A DNA stretch of 64,000 bases from Paraplanobispora takensis (GCF_016863195.1 NZ_BOOK01000012.1:62001-126000); one strand, 5' to 3'. Positions 1-9,594 are shown, counted from the first letter of the stretch. Notes: generated by a model not told the origin, from the letters alone. Numbers and translations are program-made.

Positions 1-768
1 GGCCTGGCCAGGGACCTGGCCGGGCAGAACGGGCGCTACGTCGAGGTGACGGTCACGCCGTACGCCCACCACGTGGTCGGCATGCCGATGCGGGCCGTGA
101 CCGAGGCGCTGGACATCGCCGCCCGGCGCTCACTGGAGGAGCACGGCGTGCGGGTCGGCTACATCTTCGACATCCCCGGCGAGTACGGCGCCGAGGCCGC
201 CCGGATCACTCTGGACCACGCCCTCGGGGAACCTCCCCGGGATCTGGTGGCCTTCGGCCTGGCCGGGATCGAGCAGGAACGCGTGCGCCACCGCGACGCC
301 TTCCGGGACGCCTTCCGCGCGGCCACGGCCGCCGGCCTGCACAGCGTCCCGCACGCGGGGGAGATGACCGGCCCGGAGACCGTCTGGGAGGTCGTCGACC
401 ACCTCGGCGCCGAGCGCGTCGGGCACGGCATCTCCTGCCTGGACGACCCCCGCCTGGTGGCGCACCTGCGCGAGAGGCGGATCCCGCTGGACGTCTGCCC
501 CACCTCCAACGTGCGCACCGGCCAGGTGGCCCGCATCGAGGACCACCCGCTGCCGCGCCTGCTGCGGGAAGGGCTGTTCGTCACGCTCAACAGCGACGAC
601 CCGCCCATGTTCGCCACCACGCTGACCGACGAGTACCGCGTCGCCGCCGACGTCTTCGGCCTCGACCGCACAGCCCTGGCCGCCCTGGCCCGCAACGCGG
701 TCACCGCCTCCTACCTCGGCCCCGGGGCCAAGCGGGAACTGCTGGCCGAGATCGACGCGCTGGCCTGA
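1..768 (+). CDS. add: Adenosine deaminase family protein, 3' part
   Basis: The reading frame is open from base 1, so the start lies before the window; about 255 C-terminal codons are present. The protein belongs to the metal-dependent adenosine/AMP deaminase family, which hydrolyses the amino group of adenosine (or a related aminopurine nucleoside) in purine salvage. Visible family motifs, in order, are HAGE (catalytic Glu), a GHGI metal-ligand segment, CPTSN, and NSDDPPMF with the Asp pair that binds zinc and substrate. The lost N-terminus would carry the HxH metal motif. It converges on the chemosensory operon. Substrate choice (adenosine or aminodeoxyfutalosine) cannot be decided from this fragment. 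Confidence 0.88.
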   Translation, partial: GLARDLAGQNGRYVEVTVTPYAHHVVGMPMRAVTEALDIAARRSLEEHGVRVGYIFDIPGEYGAEAARITLDHALGEPPRDLVAFGLAGIEQERVRHRDAFRDAFRAATAAGLHSVPHAGEMTGPETVWEVVDHLGAERVGHGISCLDDPRLVAHLRERRIPLDVCPTSNVRTGQVARIEDHPLPRLLREGLFVTLNSDDPPMFATTLTDEYRVAADVFGLDRTALAALARNAVTASYLGPGAKRELLAEIDALA

Positions 769-771
769 GGA

Positions 772-798
772 GCGCCCGGTCGCGGGCCGTACGGGCGC
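772..798. terminator. Possible bidirectional terminator between convergent genes
   Basis: The arms GCGCCCG (772-778) and CGGGCGC (792-798) form a 7-bp GC stem between the stop codons of the deaminase gene and the convergent minus-strand methyl-accepting protein gene. There is no U-tract, so it is only a weak candidate. Confidence 0.35.
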
Positions 799-813
799 GG
801 AGCCGGTGCGGGC

Positions 814-1881
814 TCAGAACAGCTCGATCGCGGGCAGGGCCGTCTGGGCCACGGCGGTGCCCGTGGCGGCGGCGTGGCTGGCGCGCTGGCGGGCCATCAC
901 GTGGCGGTCGCGCAGCTCGTCGACGTGCTGGACGCCCGCCAGCAGGTCCTCGGCCGCGGTCTCGCCGCGGGTGTAGCCCACGACGTCCTGCACCTGCCGC
1001 TGGACCTCCTCCACGGCGGTGCCGACGTGCTCGATCATCTGCCGGCTGATGTCCTGGCTCTGGATCTCGCCGACCGCCTCGGTGGTGCTGTGGGTCAGCG
1101 CCGAGGAGGTACGCGAGACCTGGTCGGCCGCGTTGACGGTGTCGGTGAGCACCTCGTCGAACATCTCGCCCAGCCTGCGCTGGGTCTCCACGACGCTGAG
1201 CAGCCGCCGGGTCACCGCCGTCTCCTGGCCCGTCATGACGGACCCGAGGTCGAACTCGGCGGCCATGTCGGCCTCCACCGAGCTGTCGTCGGTGATGGCC
1301 AGGTGCAGCCGGTTGGTCAGCTCCCTGATGCTGGAGCCGATGTCCTGGGCGGCCTTGCTCGACTCCTCGGCCAGCTCGCGCACCTCGTCGGCCACGACGG
1401 AGAAGCCCTTTCCGGCCTCGCCCGCGCGGGTCGCCTCGATCTTCGCGTTCAGCGCCAGGATGTTCGTGGCCCGGCTGACGGCGTCGATCGCCGCGACGTG
1501 GCGGTTCAGGCCGCGCACCTCCTCCACCAGCTCGGCCATGCGGTGGTCGCGCTGGGCGAAGTAGCGGATGAGGCCGAGCACGAGCCGGCTGTTGGACTCG
1601 CTCATCTCCCCGAGCTGGCGCTGGGTCATGTCGACCGCCCTGGCCAGGCTGGCCACGTCGCCGGCCATCGTCCCGGCGAGCGCGTCGACCTCCTCCATGC
1701 GCCCGAGGGTCGTCATCGCCGACTCCTCGGTGTAGTCGACGATGTCCTTCAGGTGCGCCGTCATGACGTCGCAGTACGCGGGCAGCGGGGAGAGCGCGCG
1801 CGCGATCACTTCTCCGTCGGCGCGTGCCGGTTCCACGGCCGCGGGACGGCGCCGGGTCAACTTTCGCCCCCAGCCGAACAT
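814..1881 (-). CDS. Soluble methyl-accepting chemotaxis-type protein
   Basis: A cytoplasmic chemoreceptor-like signalling protein of about 355 residues, last gene of the chemosensory operon. The signalling hairpin (about residues 140-175) has the classic [15 protein letters not shown] turn followed by [16 protein letters not shown], the region that contacts CheA and CheW. The rest is long amphipathic helix with no transmembrane segment and no obvious sensory domain, so it must sense through a partner or be recruited to another receptor. I chose ATG 1881 because GAGGGG sits at proper spacing; an upstream start at 1941 would overlap the cheY-like gene. It lacks a C-terminal CheR-docking pentapeptide. 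Confidence 0.85.
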   Translation of the reverse strand: MFGWGRKLTRRRPAAVEPARADGEVIARALSPLPAYCDVMTAHLKDIVDYTEESAMTTLGRMEEVDALAGTMAGDVASLARAVDMTQRQLGEMSESNSRLVLGLIRYFAQRDHRMAELVEEVRGLNRHVAAIDAVSRATNILALNAKIEATRAGEAGKGFSVVADEVRELAEESSKAAQDIGSSIRELTNRLHLAITDDSSVEADMAAEFDLGSVMTGQETAVTRRLLSVVETQRRLGEMFDEVLTDTVNAADQVSRTSSALTHSTTEAVGEIQSQDISRQMIEHVGTAVEEVQRQVQDVVGYTRGETAAEDLLAGVQHVDELRDRHVMARQRASHAAATGTAVAQTALPAIELF

Positions 1882-1909
1882 CGGATTCCCCCTCGTGTCG
1901 CCGGAGCCC

Positions 1910-2281
1910 TCAGGCGCCCGGTACAACCTGCTTGATGACACCGAGCAACTGGTCGGACTGGACCGGCTTGACGAGCCAGCCCGTGGCGCCGGCGGCCTTG
2001 CCCTCGGCGCGCTTCCCGGCCTCGGACTCCGTGGTGAGCATCAGGATCGGGGTGAAGCGCATCCCGGCGGTCTTGCGGACCTCGCGGGTGAAGGTGATGC
2101 CGTCCATCTGCGGCATGTTCACGTCACTGATGATCAGGTCCGGGCGCAGGCCGCCGGTGATCTTAGTGAGGGCCTCCTTGCCGTGGGAGGCGGTTTCCAC
2201 GCCGTAGCCGGCCTTGACGAGCACCGACTTGATGCTCATGAGCATGGTGGCTGAGTCGTCGACGAGCATGATGGTTTTCAT
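1910..2281 (-). CDS. cheY: Single-domain response regulator, CheY-like
   Basis: A 123-residue stand-alone receiver domain. The acidic pocket (VDD near residue 8), the phospho-acceptor Asp in [10 protein letters not shown], the LTTE switch Thr and the LVKPV Lys are all in place, so it should be phosphorylated by CheA. It has no output domain and would act by binding a partner. Its ATG overlaps the stop of the STAS gene (ATGA), indicating translational coupling. A second receiver gene lies upstream of cheA, so this pathway has two CheY-type outputs, one of which may be a phosphate sink. Confidence 0.92.
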   Translation of the reverse strand: MKTIMLVDDSATMLMSIKSVLVKAGYGVETASHGKEALTKITGGLRPDLIISDVNMPQMDGITFTREVRKTAGMRFTPILMLTTESEAGKRAEGKAAGATGWLVKPVQSDQLLGVIKQVVPGA

Positions 2282-2541
2282 GATGAAGCTTCCAATTCTT
2301 TGTTTCTTTTCCCCAGCAGGGGCATGATGTGAGTGGAGAGAAACGGGTCAAGTGGCCTGCTCACCACTGTCGGCCGGAAGAAGAGCAGGAGCTGGAGCGC
2401 TCCGGTATGCAAATGGGTGCAACCTCGCAGGTTCACCCGCGGCCGGTCGGTGGAGCGCAGCCAGCCGGCCAGCGGCTCCACCTCCTCGACGGTCAGCGTC
2501 CCGGTGATGGTCGCGGTGTTGTCACGCAGCGTGAGCGGCAA
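2278..2541 (-). CDS. Small STAS-domain protein
   Basis: An 87-residue protein resembling STAS/anti-anti-sigma-type domains: alternating beta and alpha segments with a central VNLRGCTHLHTGALQLLL stretch, where the phosphorylatable Ser/Thr of SpoIIAA-type proteins would be (here Thr-Gly). The start is TTG at 2541, supported by AAGGAGGTG eight bases upstream; the gene overlaps the cheA end by 20 bases and the next cheY by 4. STAS proteins of this size occur in atypical chemosensory operons. Its role, perhaps linking CheA output to a partner-switch, is inferred. Confidence 0.65.
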   Translation of the reverse strand: MPLTLRDNTATITGTLTVEEVEPLAGWLRSTDRPRVNLRGCTHLHTGALQLLLFFRPTVVSRPLDPFLSTHIMPLLGKRNKELEASS

Positions 2542-4906
2542 CGCCGAGCACCTCCTTCATGTTGAGAACCAGCAGGACCAGGCCGTCCCCGAGCAGGGCG
2601 GTCCCGGAGAAGGCCGGATGGTCGGCCAGCAGGCCTTCCATCGGCTTGAGGATCACATCGACCTCACGGTGGAAGCGCTCGACCAGCAGGCCCACCTTCT
2701 GGCCGCCCACCCACATCACCAGCACGTCGCGGGTGGCTCCGGCGGGGGACCACGGCATGCGCAGCGTGCCGGCCAGGTCGACCACCGGCACGACCTCGCC
2801 GCGCAGCTGGATCACCTCCTGGCGCAGCACCCGCCCGATCTCGCCCGCGGGCACCCGTACGGTCTCCACGACCGCGTCGACCGGCACGCCGAAGCGCTGC
2901 CCGGCGACGCTGAAGACCATCACCTGGGTCACCGCCATGGACAGCGGCAGCCGGAGCCGGACGACGGTCCCGGCGCCCCGCTCGGAGCGCATCGTGACGG
3001 TCCCGCCGAGCCGCTCGACGCTGGCCTTGACGGCGTCCATGCCGACTCCGCGGCCGGAGACGTCCGAGACGGTCTCCGCGGTGGAGAAGCCCGGCAGGAA
3101 CAGCAGGTTCACCGCCTCGGCCTCGGGAAGCGTCTCCAGCTGCTCCTCGGTGATGAGACCCTTCTCATAGGCCTTGCGCTTGACCCGCTCGGGGTCCACG
3201 CCCGCGCCGTCGTCGGCGACCTCGATGACGACCGCGTCCCCGTCGGAGACGGCGGTCAGGCGGATCGTCGCGGTCGCCTCCTTGCCCGCCTCCACCCGGA
3301 CCCTGGGCGCCTCGACGCCGTGGTCGAGGCTGTTGCGCACCAGGTGCACCAGCGGGTCGCCGAGGGCCTCGATGACGTCCTTGTCGGCCATCGTGTCCTC
3401 ACCGTCGGTGACCAGCTCGACCGACTTGCCGAGCTTGCGGCCCAGGTCGCGCACCAGGCGCGGGAAACGGGCGAAGGCCACCGACAGGGGCAGCATCCGC
3501 ACGTCCATCACGGCGGCCTGCAGTTCCTCGGCGATGCGGTGCATCCCGGCGTACTGGTCCTTGATCCGCCGTCCCAGGATCCGGTTGCCGAACTCCTCCT
3601 CGGCCGAGGCGGCCAGGAAGGTCAGCGCGTTCTTGGCCACGTTCAGCTCGCCCACCAGCTCCATCAGCCGGTCGACCTTCTCCTGCTCGACCTTCAGGGT
3701 CCGCGACCCGACCTTGCCGCCGTCCGCGGCGCCGTCGGCGGGGTGGAGCGCGGCCGGGGCCGTCTCCTCCGCGGGGCCGGCGGGTGCGAGCGACCGTACG
3801 GTCTCCTCGGCGGGAGCCGGTACGGCCTCCTCCGCGACGACCGCCGTCTCCAGCGCGGCGAGCAGCGCGCGGGCCGCGGCTTCGACGCTCTCGGCGTCGT
3901 GCGCGGGGAACTCCACGTCGCGCCCCAGGGCGCGGGCGACGGACTGGACCGCCCGCTCCACCGAGGAGACGCGGGCCGCGCGGGCGGCCGCCTCCTGCGG
4001 CAGGGCGGACAGGACGTGCAGCGCCGCCTCCAGCAGGGCCCGCGCGTCCTGGGCCTGCTCCGCGTCGCCCAGCCGGATCCCGGCCTCGGCCACCGCGGCG
4101 GCCTCCCCGGCGAGCAGGCGGGTCAGGGCGGTCGCGCCGAGGTCGGCGATCTCCACCTGCTCCGGGACGTACCTGAAAAGGTACTCCAGCTCGCCGGTCG
4201 CCGCCCGGGTGGCGAGCACGAAGCTCAGCAGGCAGGCGTACTCGTCGTACTCGGCGGCCTGCGGCCAGGCGGCCGGGGTCACGGGTACGAAGCGCTCCGC
4301 CGCGGGGACCTGGCGCAGCAGGTGCAGCGGGTCCTCGCCGCGGAAGTAGCAGTCCTCCTCCGGGGTGTAGCGCACGAAGCGCAGGCTCGCGGAGGTGGCC
4401 TCCAGCCAGGAGGCGGTCGTCTCCAGCCACTCCTCGCCGAGCGCGCCCACCCACTGCGGCGCGGTCGCGGCGGGTGCCGGGGCGGCCTGCGGGCCGTGCC
4501 CGGCCGGAGCCGGGGAGTCCTGACCGCCCAGCGGGGCGCGCAGGCGGCCGATCAGCACCGCGCCGTCGGCGTTGGCCGAGGACGGCAGCCGCTCGGTGGT
4601 GGTGACGTGGGCCAGCCAGCCCCGCATGAGGTCGAAGGCGGCCAGCAGGTCGTCCGTCATGGTCGCGTCGAGCTCCAGCCGGCCGCCGCGCACGGCGTCC
4701 AGCAGGTCCTCGGCGGCGTGGGTGAGCCGGGTCAGCTCGGGGAAGTCGAACAGTCCCGAGGAGCCCTTGATGGTGTGCGCGGCCCGGAAGACCTCGTTGA
4801 CGAGGTCGGCGTCGTGCGGTTCGCGCTCCAGCCGCAGCAGGCCCTCGTCCACCTGCGAGAGCAGGTCGTCGGCCTCGGCCAGGAACTGGGCGAGCAGGGG
4901 GTTCAC
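2522..4906 (-). CDS. cheA: Chemotaxis histidine kinase CheA
   Basis: A 794-residue CheA. The N-terminal HPt domain carries the phospho-acceptor His44 in AAHTIKGSSG. A long poorly conserved Ala/Glu-rich stretch (about 130-390) replaces a standard P2 domain. Then come the dimerisation helices, the ATPase domain (N-box HLVRNSLDHGVE, G-boxes DDGAGVDPE and SGRGVGMDAV) and a C-terminal CheW-like regulatory domain. The kinase autophosphorylates and passes phosphate to the receivers encoded on either side. GTG start at 4906 with GGAGGAG upstream overlaps the previous stop (GTGA). The length is somewhat above the usual 650-700 because of the middle stretch. Confidence 0.95.
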   Translation of the reverse strand: MNPLLAQFLAEADDLLSQVDEGLLRLEREPHDADLVNEVFRAAHTIKGSSGLFDFPELTRLTHAAEDLLDAVRGGRLELDATMTDDLLAAFDLMRGWLAHVTTTERLPSSANADGAVLIGRLRAPLGGQDSPAPAGHGPQAAPAPAATAPQWVGALGEEWLETTASWLEATSASLRFVRYTPEEDCYFRGEDPLHLLRQVPAAERFVPVTPAAWPQAAEYDEYACLLSFVLATRAATGELEYLFRYVPEQVEIADLGATALTRLLAGEAAAVAEAGIRLGDAEQAQDARALLEAALHVLSALPQEAAARAARVSSVERAVQSVARALGRDVEFPAHDAESVEAAARALLAALETAVVAEEAVPAPAEETVRSLAPAGPAEETAPAALHPADGAADGGKVGSRTLKVEQEKVDRLMELVGELNVAKNALTFLAASAEEEFGNRILGRRIKDQYAGMHRIAEELQAAVMDVRMLPLSVAFARFPRLVRDLGRKLGKSVELVTDGEDTMADKDVIEALGDPLVHLVRNSLDHGVEAPRVRVEAGKEATATIRLTAVSDGDAVVIEVADDGAGVDPERVKRKAYEKGLITEEQLETLPEAEAVNLLFLPGFSTAETVSDVSGRGVGMDAVKASVERLGGTVTMRSERGAGTVVRLRLPLSMAVTQVMVFSVAGQRFGVPVDAVVETVRVPAGEIGRVLRQEVIQLRGEVVPVVDLAGTLRMPWSPAGATRDVLVMWVGGQKVGLLVERFHREVDVILKPMEGLLADHPAFSGTALLGDGLVLLVLNMKEVLGVAAHAA

Positions 4907-5307
4907 GGCGTCTCCTCCCGGACCGGCGCGGTGGCGGTGAGCATGGTGGCCAGCCGTACCAGGCGGGCGCCGTCGACCGGCTTGACCAGATAGAGGTTGG
5001 CGCCGGCGGCGTAGGCCCGGTCGGCGTCGTGGACGCCGTCCTCGGTGCTGACCATGATGATCGGCGCGTCCGTGCCGACCGGCTCGCCCCGAAGCGCCTC
5101 CACGCAGGCGTAGCCGTCCATCTTGGGCATGTTCACATCCACCACGAACAGGTCGAACGGGGTCTGCAGGGCGAGCTCGACCGCCTCCAGGCCGTTGACC
5201 GCCTCGCTGACCCGGAAGGCCGCCTCCGACAGCAGCTGCCGGTGGTAGTAGCGCACGGTCGCGGCGTCGTCGACGACGAGGACGTGGGGGGTGCGGTCGG
5301 TGCTCAT
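4903..5307 (-). CDS. Response regulator, CheY-like
   Basis: A 134-residue single receiver domain: VVDDAATVR acidic pocket, VDVNMPKMDGYA with the phospho-acceptor Asp, VSTED switch and LVKPVD Lys. It lies between cheR and cheA, overlapping both by 4 bases (ATGA and GTGA), so expression is tightly coupled to the kinase. The reading frame continues open upstream into cheR, but the coupled ATG at 5307 is the credible start. It differs from the other operon receiver, implying two non-redundant phospho-relay outputs. No flagellar switch genes are nearby, so its target is unknown. Confidence 0.92.
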   Translation of the reverse strand: MSTDRTPHVLVVDDAATVRYYHRQLLSEAAFRVSEAVNGLEAVELALQTPFDLFVVDVNMPKMDGYACVEALRGEPVGTDAPIIMVSTEDGVHDADRAYAAGANLYLVKPVDGARLVRLATMLTATAPVREETP

Positions 5308-6200
5308 CGGGTCACTCCGGTGGTCGGTCGCTGGTACACCAGGCCCTCGGGAAGGCGGCACGGTGCGAAGATGGGTGAGATCCGGCTCATCGACTCGGAA
5401 TGGCCGAGGAACAGGTAGCCGCCCGGGCGCAGAGCGCCGTAGAGGTTCTCGGCGGCGCGACGGCTGGACAGCTCGTCGAAGTAGATCAGCACGTTCCTGC
5501 AGAAGATCACGTCGAACATCTCGAACGAGCGCATCTGCTCGGTGTCGGTGATGTTGATCTGCGCGAACGAGATGGCCGAGCGGATGTCGGCGGAGATCTG
5601 GTGGTACCCGCCGCCCGTCGGGGCGAAGTGCCGCGCCAGCCAGGTCGGCGGGACCCGCTGCAGCGACCGGGTGCCGTAGATGCCGCGCTGGGCGTGGGCC
5701 AGCACGTTGGTGTCGATGTCGGCGGCGTGGATCTCCACGTCGACGCTGTCGATCAGCGGCCACTCCTCCAGCAGGCGCAGCGCGATGGAGTACGGCTCCT
5801 CGCCGGTCGAGCACGGCAGGGACAGGATCCGCACCGGCCCGGTCTGCCCGGTGCGGGCGCGCTGCGTCATCACCGAGGGCAGGACCGAGTTCAGCAGGCT
5901 GTCGAACTGGTAGTCCTCGCGCAGGAAGTACGTCTCGTTGACGGTGAGCTGGTTGATCATCTTCTGGACCAGCTCCGGGCGGATGCCCAGCCGGATCGAG
6001 GAGAACCAGGAGGCGAAGTCGCCCTCGCCGGAGTCCTGGATGCAGGCGCCCACCCGCTTGTCGACGAAGTAGCGCTTGGACGGGGCGAACTGGATGCCGG
6101 TGCGGCGGTAGAAGAACTCGCGGAACCGCTCGAAGTCGGTGTCGCTCAGGACGAAGCCGCCCTCGGTCCCGGAGTCCCCGGAGGTCACGGTCATGTTCAT
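5304..6200 (-). CDS. cheR: Chemotaxis glutamate methyltransferase CheR
   Basis: A 298-residue CheR, using S-adenosylmethionine to methylate receptor glutamates for adaptation. The N-terminal helical domain is followed by the Rossmann-like methyltransferase core with LPCSTGEEPYSIA (SAM-binding motif I), AADIDTNVL, and FDVIFCRNVLIYF, all diagnostic. The start at 6200 gives MNMTV and leaves 8 bases after the HEAT-repeat gene; an ATG two codons later is equally possible because neither has a strong ribosome site. CheR and CheB together show that this chemosensory system uses methylation, although the receptors here lack docking pentapeptides. Confidence 0.93.
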   Translation of the reverse strand: MNMTVTSGDSGTEGGFVLSDTDFERFREFFYRRTGIQFAPSKRYFVDKRVGACIQDSGEGDFASWFSSIRLGIRPELVQKMINQLTVNETYFLREDYQFDSLLNSVLPSVMTQRARTGQTGPVRILSLPCSTGEEPYSIALRLLEEWPLIDSVDVEIHAADIDTNVLAHAQRGIYGTRSLQRVPPTWLARHFAPTGGGYHQISADIRSAISFAQINITDTEQMRSFEMFDVIFCRNVLIYFDELSSRRAAENLYGALRPGGYLFLGHSESMSRISPIFAPCRLPEGLVYQRPTTGVTR

Positions 6201-6208
6201 GACGGCGC

Positions 6209-6817
6209 TCACCCGTCCAGGGACGGCAGCGCCGCGTCGATGGTGAAGCGCAGGAAGGGGTCGTCCCGGAACCGCTCGCCGACGGCCTGCAGCAGCGCCC
6301 GGTGCTCGGCGCCGGCCAGCGGCAGCAGCGCGTCGACGGCGGAGGCCACCACGTTGGGGTGCCGGTCGGCGGAGACCATCTCCACCAGCCACCGCACGGC
6401 CTCGGGGCTGGCCAGGTCGGCCATGACCATGGCGGTCAGGATCCGCACGTCGTGGTCGGGGTCGAGGACCAGCTGCGGCAGCAGCGGCGCCACGCCGTTG
6501 GGCATCGCCGCCAGCGCCTCCACCACGGCGGTGCGCAGCGCGGCGTCGTCGCTGCGCAGGTGCACCGCCAGGCCGGTGGCCACCTCGGCCTCGTCACGGG
6601 CGGCCAGTACGGTCAGCACGGCCTCGCGCACGGCGGCGTCCTCCTCCACCGCCACCCGCTCCAGCAGGGCCGGGACAGCCGTGGGCTCGGCGCCGAGCGC
6701 GAGCGCGGCACGGCGCCGGCGGTCGGCGTCGGCGTCGGTCAGCGCCGCGATGAGCAGGCGCGGGTCGGTGTCGGGGGCCTGCGGTGGGGTGTCCACCGCA
6801 CGGCGGACGAGTGCCAT
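6209..6817 (-). CDS. HEAT-repeat protein within chemosensory operon
   Basis: A 202-residue, all-helical protein made of about five HEAT/PBS-lyase-like repeats; motifs such as RRRRAALALG, VREAVLTVL, LRTAVVEALAAM and VRILTAMVMA recur at about 30-residue spacing. HEAT repeats form solenoid protein-binding surfaces and have no catalytic residues. It starts at ATG 6817 after AAGGAAGA, between cheB and cheR with short gaps, so it is part of the operon. A scaffold or receptor-modifying accessory role is inferred. HEAT proteins are known companions of some non-flagellar Che systems. Confidence 0.8.
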   Translation of the reverse strand: MALVRRAVDTPPQAPDTDPRLLIAALTDADADRRRRAALALGAEPTAVPALLERVAVEEDAAVREAVLTVLAARDEAEVATGLAVHLRSDDAALRTAVVEALAAMPNGVAPLLPQLVLDPDHDVRILTAMVMADLASPEAVRWLVEMVSADRHPNVVASAVDALLPLAGAEHRALLQAVGERFRDDPFLRFTIDAALPSLDG

Positions 6818-6845
6818 GATGTCTTCCTTCGCAAGGGGGGTCCGG

Positions 6846-7949
6846 TCAGCGGACCCAGTCGATGAGGTGTTGTGCGATCTGCTGGTTGGGCAGTACGACC
6901 GTGGCGCCGCCCCGGCGGACGAGGTCGCCCGGCATGCCCCAGACCACCGCGGTCTCCTCGGCCTCGGCGAGGGTGCGCCCGCCGGCGGCCTTGACCGCGG
7001 TCATCTCCTCGGCGCCGTCGTCGCCCATCCCGGTCAGCTGCACGCAGACCAGGCGTCCGGGGTCGATGCAGCGGGTGGCGGAGGCCACCAGCCGGTCCAC
7101 GCTCGGGTGCCAGCGGTAGGAGGAGCCGGCCGGCACGGACTTGACCACCAGGCCGTCGAGGCCGCGGGCGATGACGACGTCGGCGTCGCCGCGCCCGATG
7201 TAGATGTTGCCGGGCCGCATCGGCATCGACCGGGTGACCTCGTGCACGTTCAGCTCGCACGCCGCGTCCAGCCGCTTGGCCAGGGCCGCGGTGAAGGAGG
7301 CCGGGATGTGCTGGGCCACCACGATCGGGGCGGGGAAGGAACGCGGCAGCCGGGAGAGGATCTCCGACAGCAGGACCGGCCCGCCGGTGGAGGAGCCGAT
7401 CAGCACCGCGTCGGCCGGAGCGGCCTCCGTCCGGAGCGCGGAGGCGCGCCGGCGGCCGGGGACGGAGGCGGAGGCCGAGGCCGAGGAGGCCTCGGTGATC
7501 CGCGTGCGCTGGGTGCGCAGCCGGGCGGCCAGGCCGCCGCTGCGGCGCACCCGCGCCGCAGAGGCCGCGCGGACCTTGGCGACCAGTTCGGCGGCGACGT
7601 CCTCCAGATTGAGGGAGACCGTGCCGCCGGGCTTGGCCACGTAGTCCACGGCCCCGGCGGCCAGCGCCTCCAGGGTGACGAGGGCGCCCTCGTCGGTGAG
7701 GGAGGAGACCATGACCACGGGTCGCGGATCCTGCCTCATGATCTCCGTCAGGCACGTCAGGCCGTCCATCTCCGGCATGTTGACGTCGAGGGTGACCACG
7801 TCGGGCTGGACGCGCTGGACCTGGTCGAGCGCGTCCACCCCGTTGCGTGCCGTGTGCACCTCGAAGTCTCCGGTGTCGGTGAGGATCCGCTTGATGACCT
7901 TGCGCATCAGGGCGGAGTCGTCGACGACGAGGACGCTCGTGGCGGACAT
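6846..7949 (-). CDS. cheB: Chemotaxis response regulator methylesterase CheB
   Basis: A 367-residue CheB with the standard two-part layout. The N-terminal receiver has the acidic pair VVDD and phospho-acceptor Asp55 in LDVNMPEMDG; the linker at about 130-175 is Arg/Ala/Ser-rich. The C-terminal methylesterase/deamidase has the catalytic Ser in GSSTGG (about 186-187), the His in VAQHIP and the late Asp in TGMGDDGAEEM. It removes receptor methyl groups when phosphorylated by CheA. The gene sits between the CheW fusion and the HEAT-repeat gene, with 14- and 28-base gaps. Confidence 0.95.
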   Translation of the reverse strand: MSATSVLVVDDSALMRKVIKRILTDTGDFEVHTARNGVDALDQVQRVQPDVVTLDVNMPEMDGLTCLTEIMRQDPRPVVMVSSLTDEGALVTLEALAAGAVDYVAKPGGTVSLNLEDVAAELVAKVRAASAARVRRSGGLAARLRTQRTRITEASSASASASVPGRRRASALRTEAAPADAVLIGSSTGGPVLLSEILSRLPRSFPAPIVVAQHIPASFTAALAKRLDAACELNVHEVTRSMPMRPGNIYIGRGDADVVIARGLDGLVVKSVPAGSSYRWHPSVDRLVASATRCIDPGRLVCVQLTGMGDDGAEEMTAVKAAGGRTLAEAEETAVVWGMPGDLVRRGGATVVLPNQQIAQHLIDWVR

Positions 7950-7963
7950 GACCTTCCTTCCGT

Positions 7964-9556
7964 TCAGGCGGCTGCGAGGGCGGGCTTGGACGTCACCTTG
8001 CTCAGCGCCTGCGCCTGCTCGGCGGCCAGCAGCTGGTCGGCCTGCACGAGCATGAGCATGCGCTGCTGCTCGGGCAGGTTGGCCACCCTGGTGACCAGGC
8101 TGGCCTGCTCGGCCGAGAGCTCCGGAGCCGGCTCCAGCACGGACTTGGCCACCCGGGCGACCTCGGCGACGGAGTCGACGACGAATCCGGTGCGCACGCC
8201 GCCGATGATCAGCACCACGATGCGCTGGCGGTCGTCGCGCTCGGAGCGCTCCAGGCCCAGACGCGTGCGCAGGTCGACCACCGGCAGCACCGTGCCGCGC
8301 AGGTTGACCAGGCCCTCGACGAACTCGTAGGTCTTCGGCACCCGGATCAGGCTCTCCGGAACCCGGATGATCTCCTGGACCGCGTCCACGTCGACCGCGT
8401 ACTCCTCCTCGTCGAGCCGGAAGACGACGAAGAGCTCCTCGTCCCCGCGGCCGTCGTCGGCGATGTCCATCTGCGGCTCTCCTTCCGTCGTCTCCTCCGC
8501 CTCGAAGCCGTCGAGGTGAGCGGCGAGCTCCGCCTGCGTCGCGGAGTCGAACATCCGGTCGATGCTCAGCACCGACACCAGGCGCTTGCCGTCGTCGAGC
8601 CGGCAGACCGACTCGACCTCGGTGGCGCGCCCGGCCGTGCCGACCACGTCGGGCAGCGCGGCGACCAGGTCGTGGGGCACGCGCAGAACCTCGCGCACCG
8701 TGTCCATGACCACGCCGACCACGCTCTCGCCGCCCAGCGACACCACGACGATGCGGTTGCGCGGCTCCAGCGGGGTGACCTCCAGCCCGAACACGCGGCG
8801 CATGCTGAGCACCGGCAGGAGCCTGCCGCGCAGGTCCATGACACCCAGCACGTTCCGGCCGGCGTTCGGGATCCGGCTGACCTCCTCGGGGGCCTGGACG
8901 ATCTCCTGCACCCGGTCGATGGGCAGCGCGTACTCCTGGCCGTCGACGGTGAAGCTGACCAGCTCCAGGGTGTCGGCGAGGTCGTCGGAGGCGCCCTCGT
9001 CGGCCGCCGTGGCGGCGGTGCGGGAGTCACCCGCGCCGCGGTGCCGGGCCAGCAGCGCGAACTGCGTGCCCACCAGGCGGTCCACGTCCAGGATGGTGGT
9101 CATCTCCTCACCGCCGGACTTGATGACCCCGACCAGGATGTCGGAGTTCACCGTGGCCTGCACCGTGTCGGCCGGCTCCACCGCCTCGCGGTCGACGCTG
9201 ACCACGCTGGCCACGCGGTCGACCACGAAGCCCAGCGGGACCCCGCCGTCGACCACGATCACGCGGGTCGTCTCGTCGTGCTCGGCGTCGGCCAGGGCGC
9301 AGCAGGAGCGCAGGCTCACCACCGGCAGCACCCGGCCGCGCAGGTTGGCCAGGCCCTCCAGGCTGGCCGGTCCCAGCGGGACCCGGACCAGGTCGGGCAT
9401 CCGGATGATCTCCTGGACCCGGTCCATCGGGAACGCGTAGCGCTCGCCGTCCATGTCGAAGGTGACGTAGTCGGCGCTGCCGGCGTCGTCGGCCTCCACG
9501 ACGGACAGGCCGTCGGGCTCCGGCGCGCTCGTCTCGCGCTCGTCGAGGTCACTCAT
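7964..9556 (-). CDS. Triple-CheW-domain adaptor protein
   Basis: A 530-residue protein consisting of three consecutive CheW-like domains (about 29-170, 198-340 and 374-515). Each begins with the same pattern: a beta strand, then RVQEI or VQEII, then a proline-containing loop, then a LRG-LPV core. Normal CheW has one domain of about 150 residues that links receptors to CheA; a triple fusion could build unusual receptor-kinase arrays. ATG 9556 is chosen because AAGGAGGACACG gives an excellent ribosome site; an in-frame ATG at 9583 has none. It follows the tandem-hairpin MCP gene by 38 bases. Confidence 0.9.
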   Translation of the reverse strand: MSDLDERETSAPEPDGLSVVEADDAGSADYVTFDMDGERYAFPMDRVQEIIRMPDLVRVPLGPASLEGLANLRGRVLPVVSLRSCCALADAEHDETTRVIVVDGGVPLGFVVDRVASVVSVDREAVEPADTVQATVNSDILVGVIKSGGEEMTTILDVDRLVGTQFALLARHRGAGDSRTAATAADEGASDDLADTLELVSFTVDGQEYALPIDRVQEIVQAPEEVSRIPNAGRNVLGVMDLRGRLLPVLSMRRVFGLEVTPLEPRNRIVVVSLGGESVVGVVMDTVREVLRVPHDLVAALPDVVGTAGRATEVESVCRLDDGKRLVSVLSIDRMFDSATQAELAAHLDGFEAEETTEGEPQMDIADDGRGDEELFVVFRLDEEEYAVDVDAVQEIIRVPESLIRVPKTYEFVEGLVNLRGTVLPVVDLRTRLGLERSERDDRQRIVVLIIGGVRTGFVVDSVAEVARVAKSVLEPAPELSAEQASLVTRVANLPEQQRMLMLVQADQLLAAEQAQALSKVTSKPALAAA

Positions 9557-9594
9557 CGTGTCCTCCTTCTTCTTTCTCGCCATCGCCGGCTCCG

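Noticed and set aside
2333..4993. 886-codon open frame opposite cheA
   Set aside because: High-GC shadow: the minus-strand protein has every CheA motif, while this frame is low-complexity His/Gly/Arg-rich with no recognisable domain.
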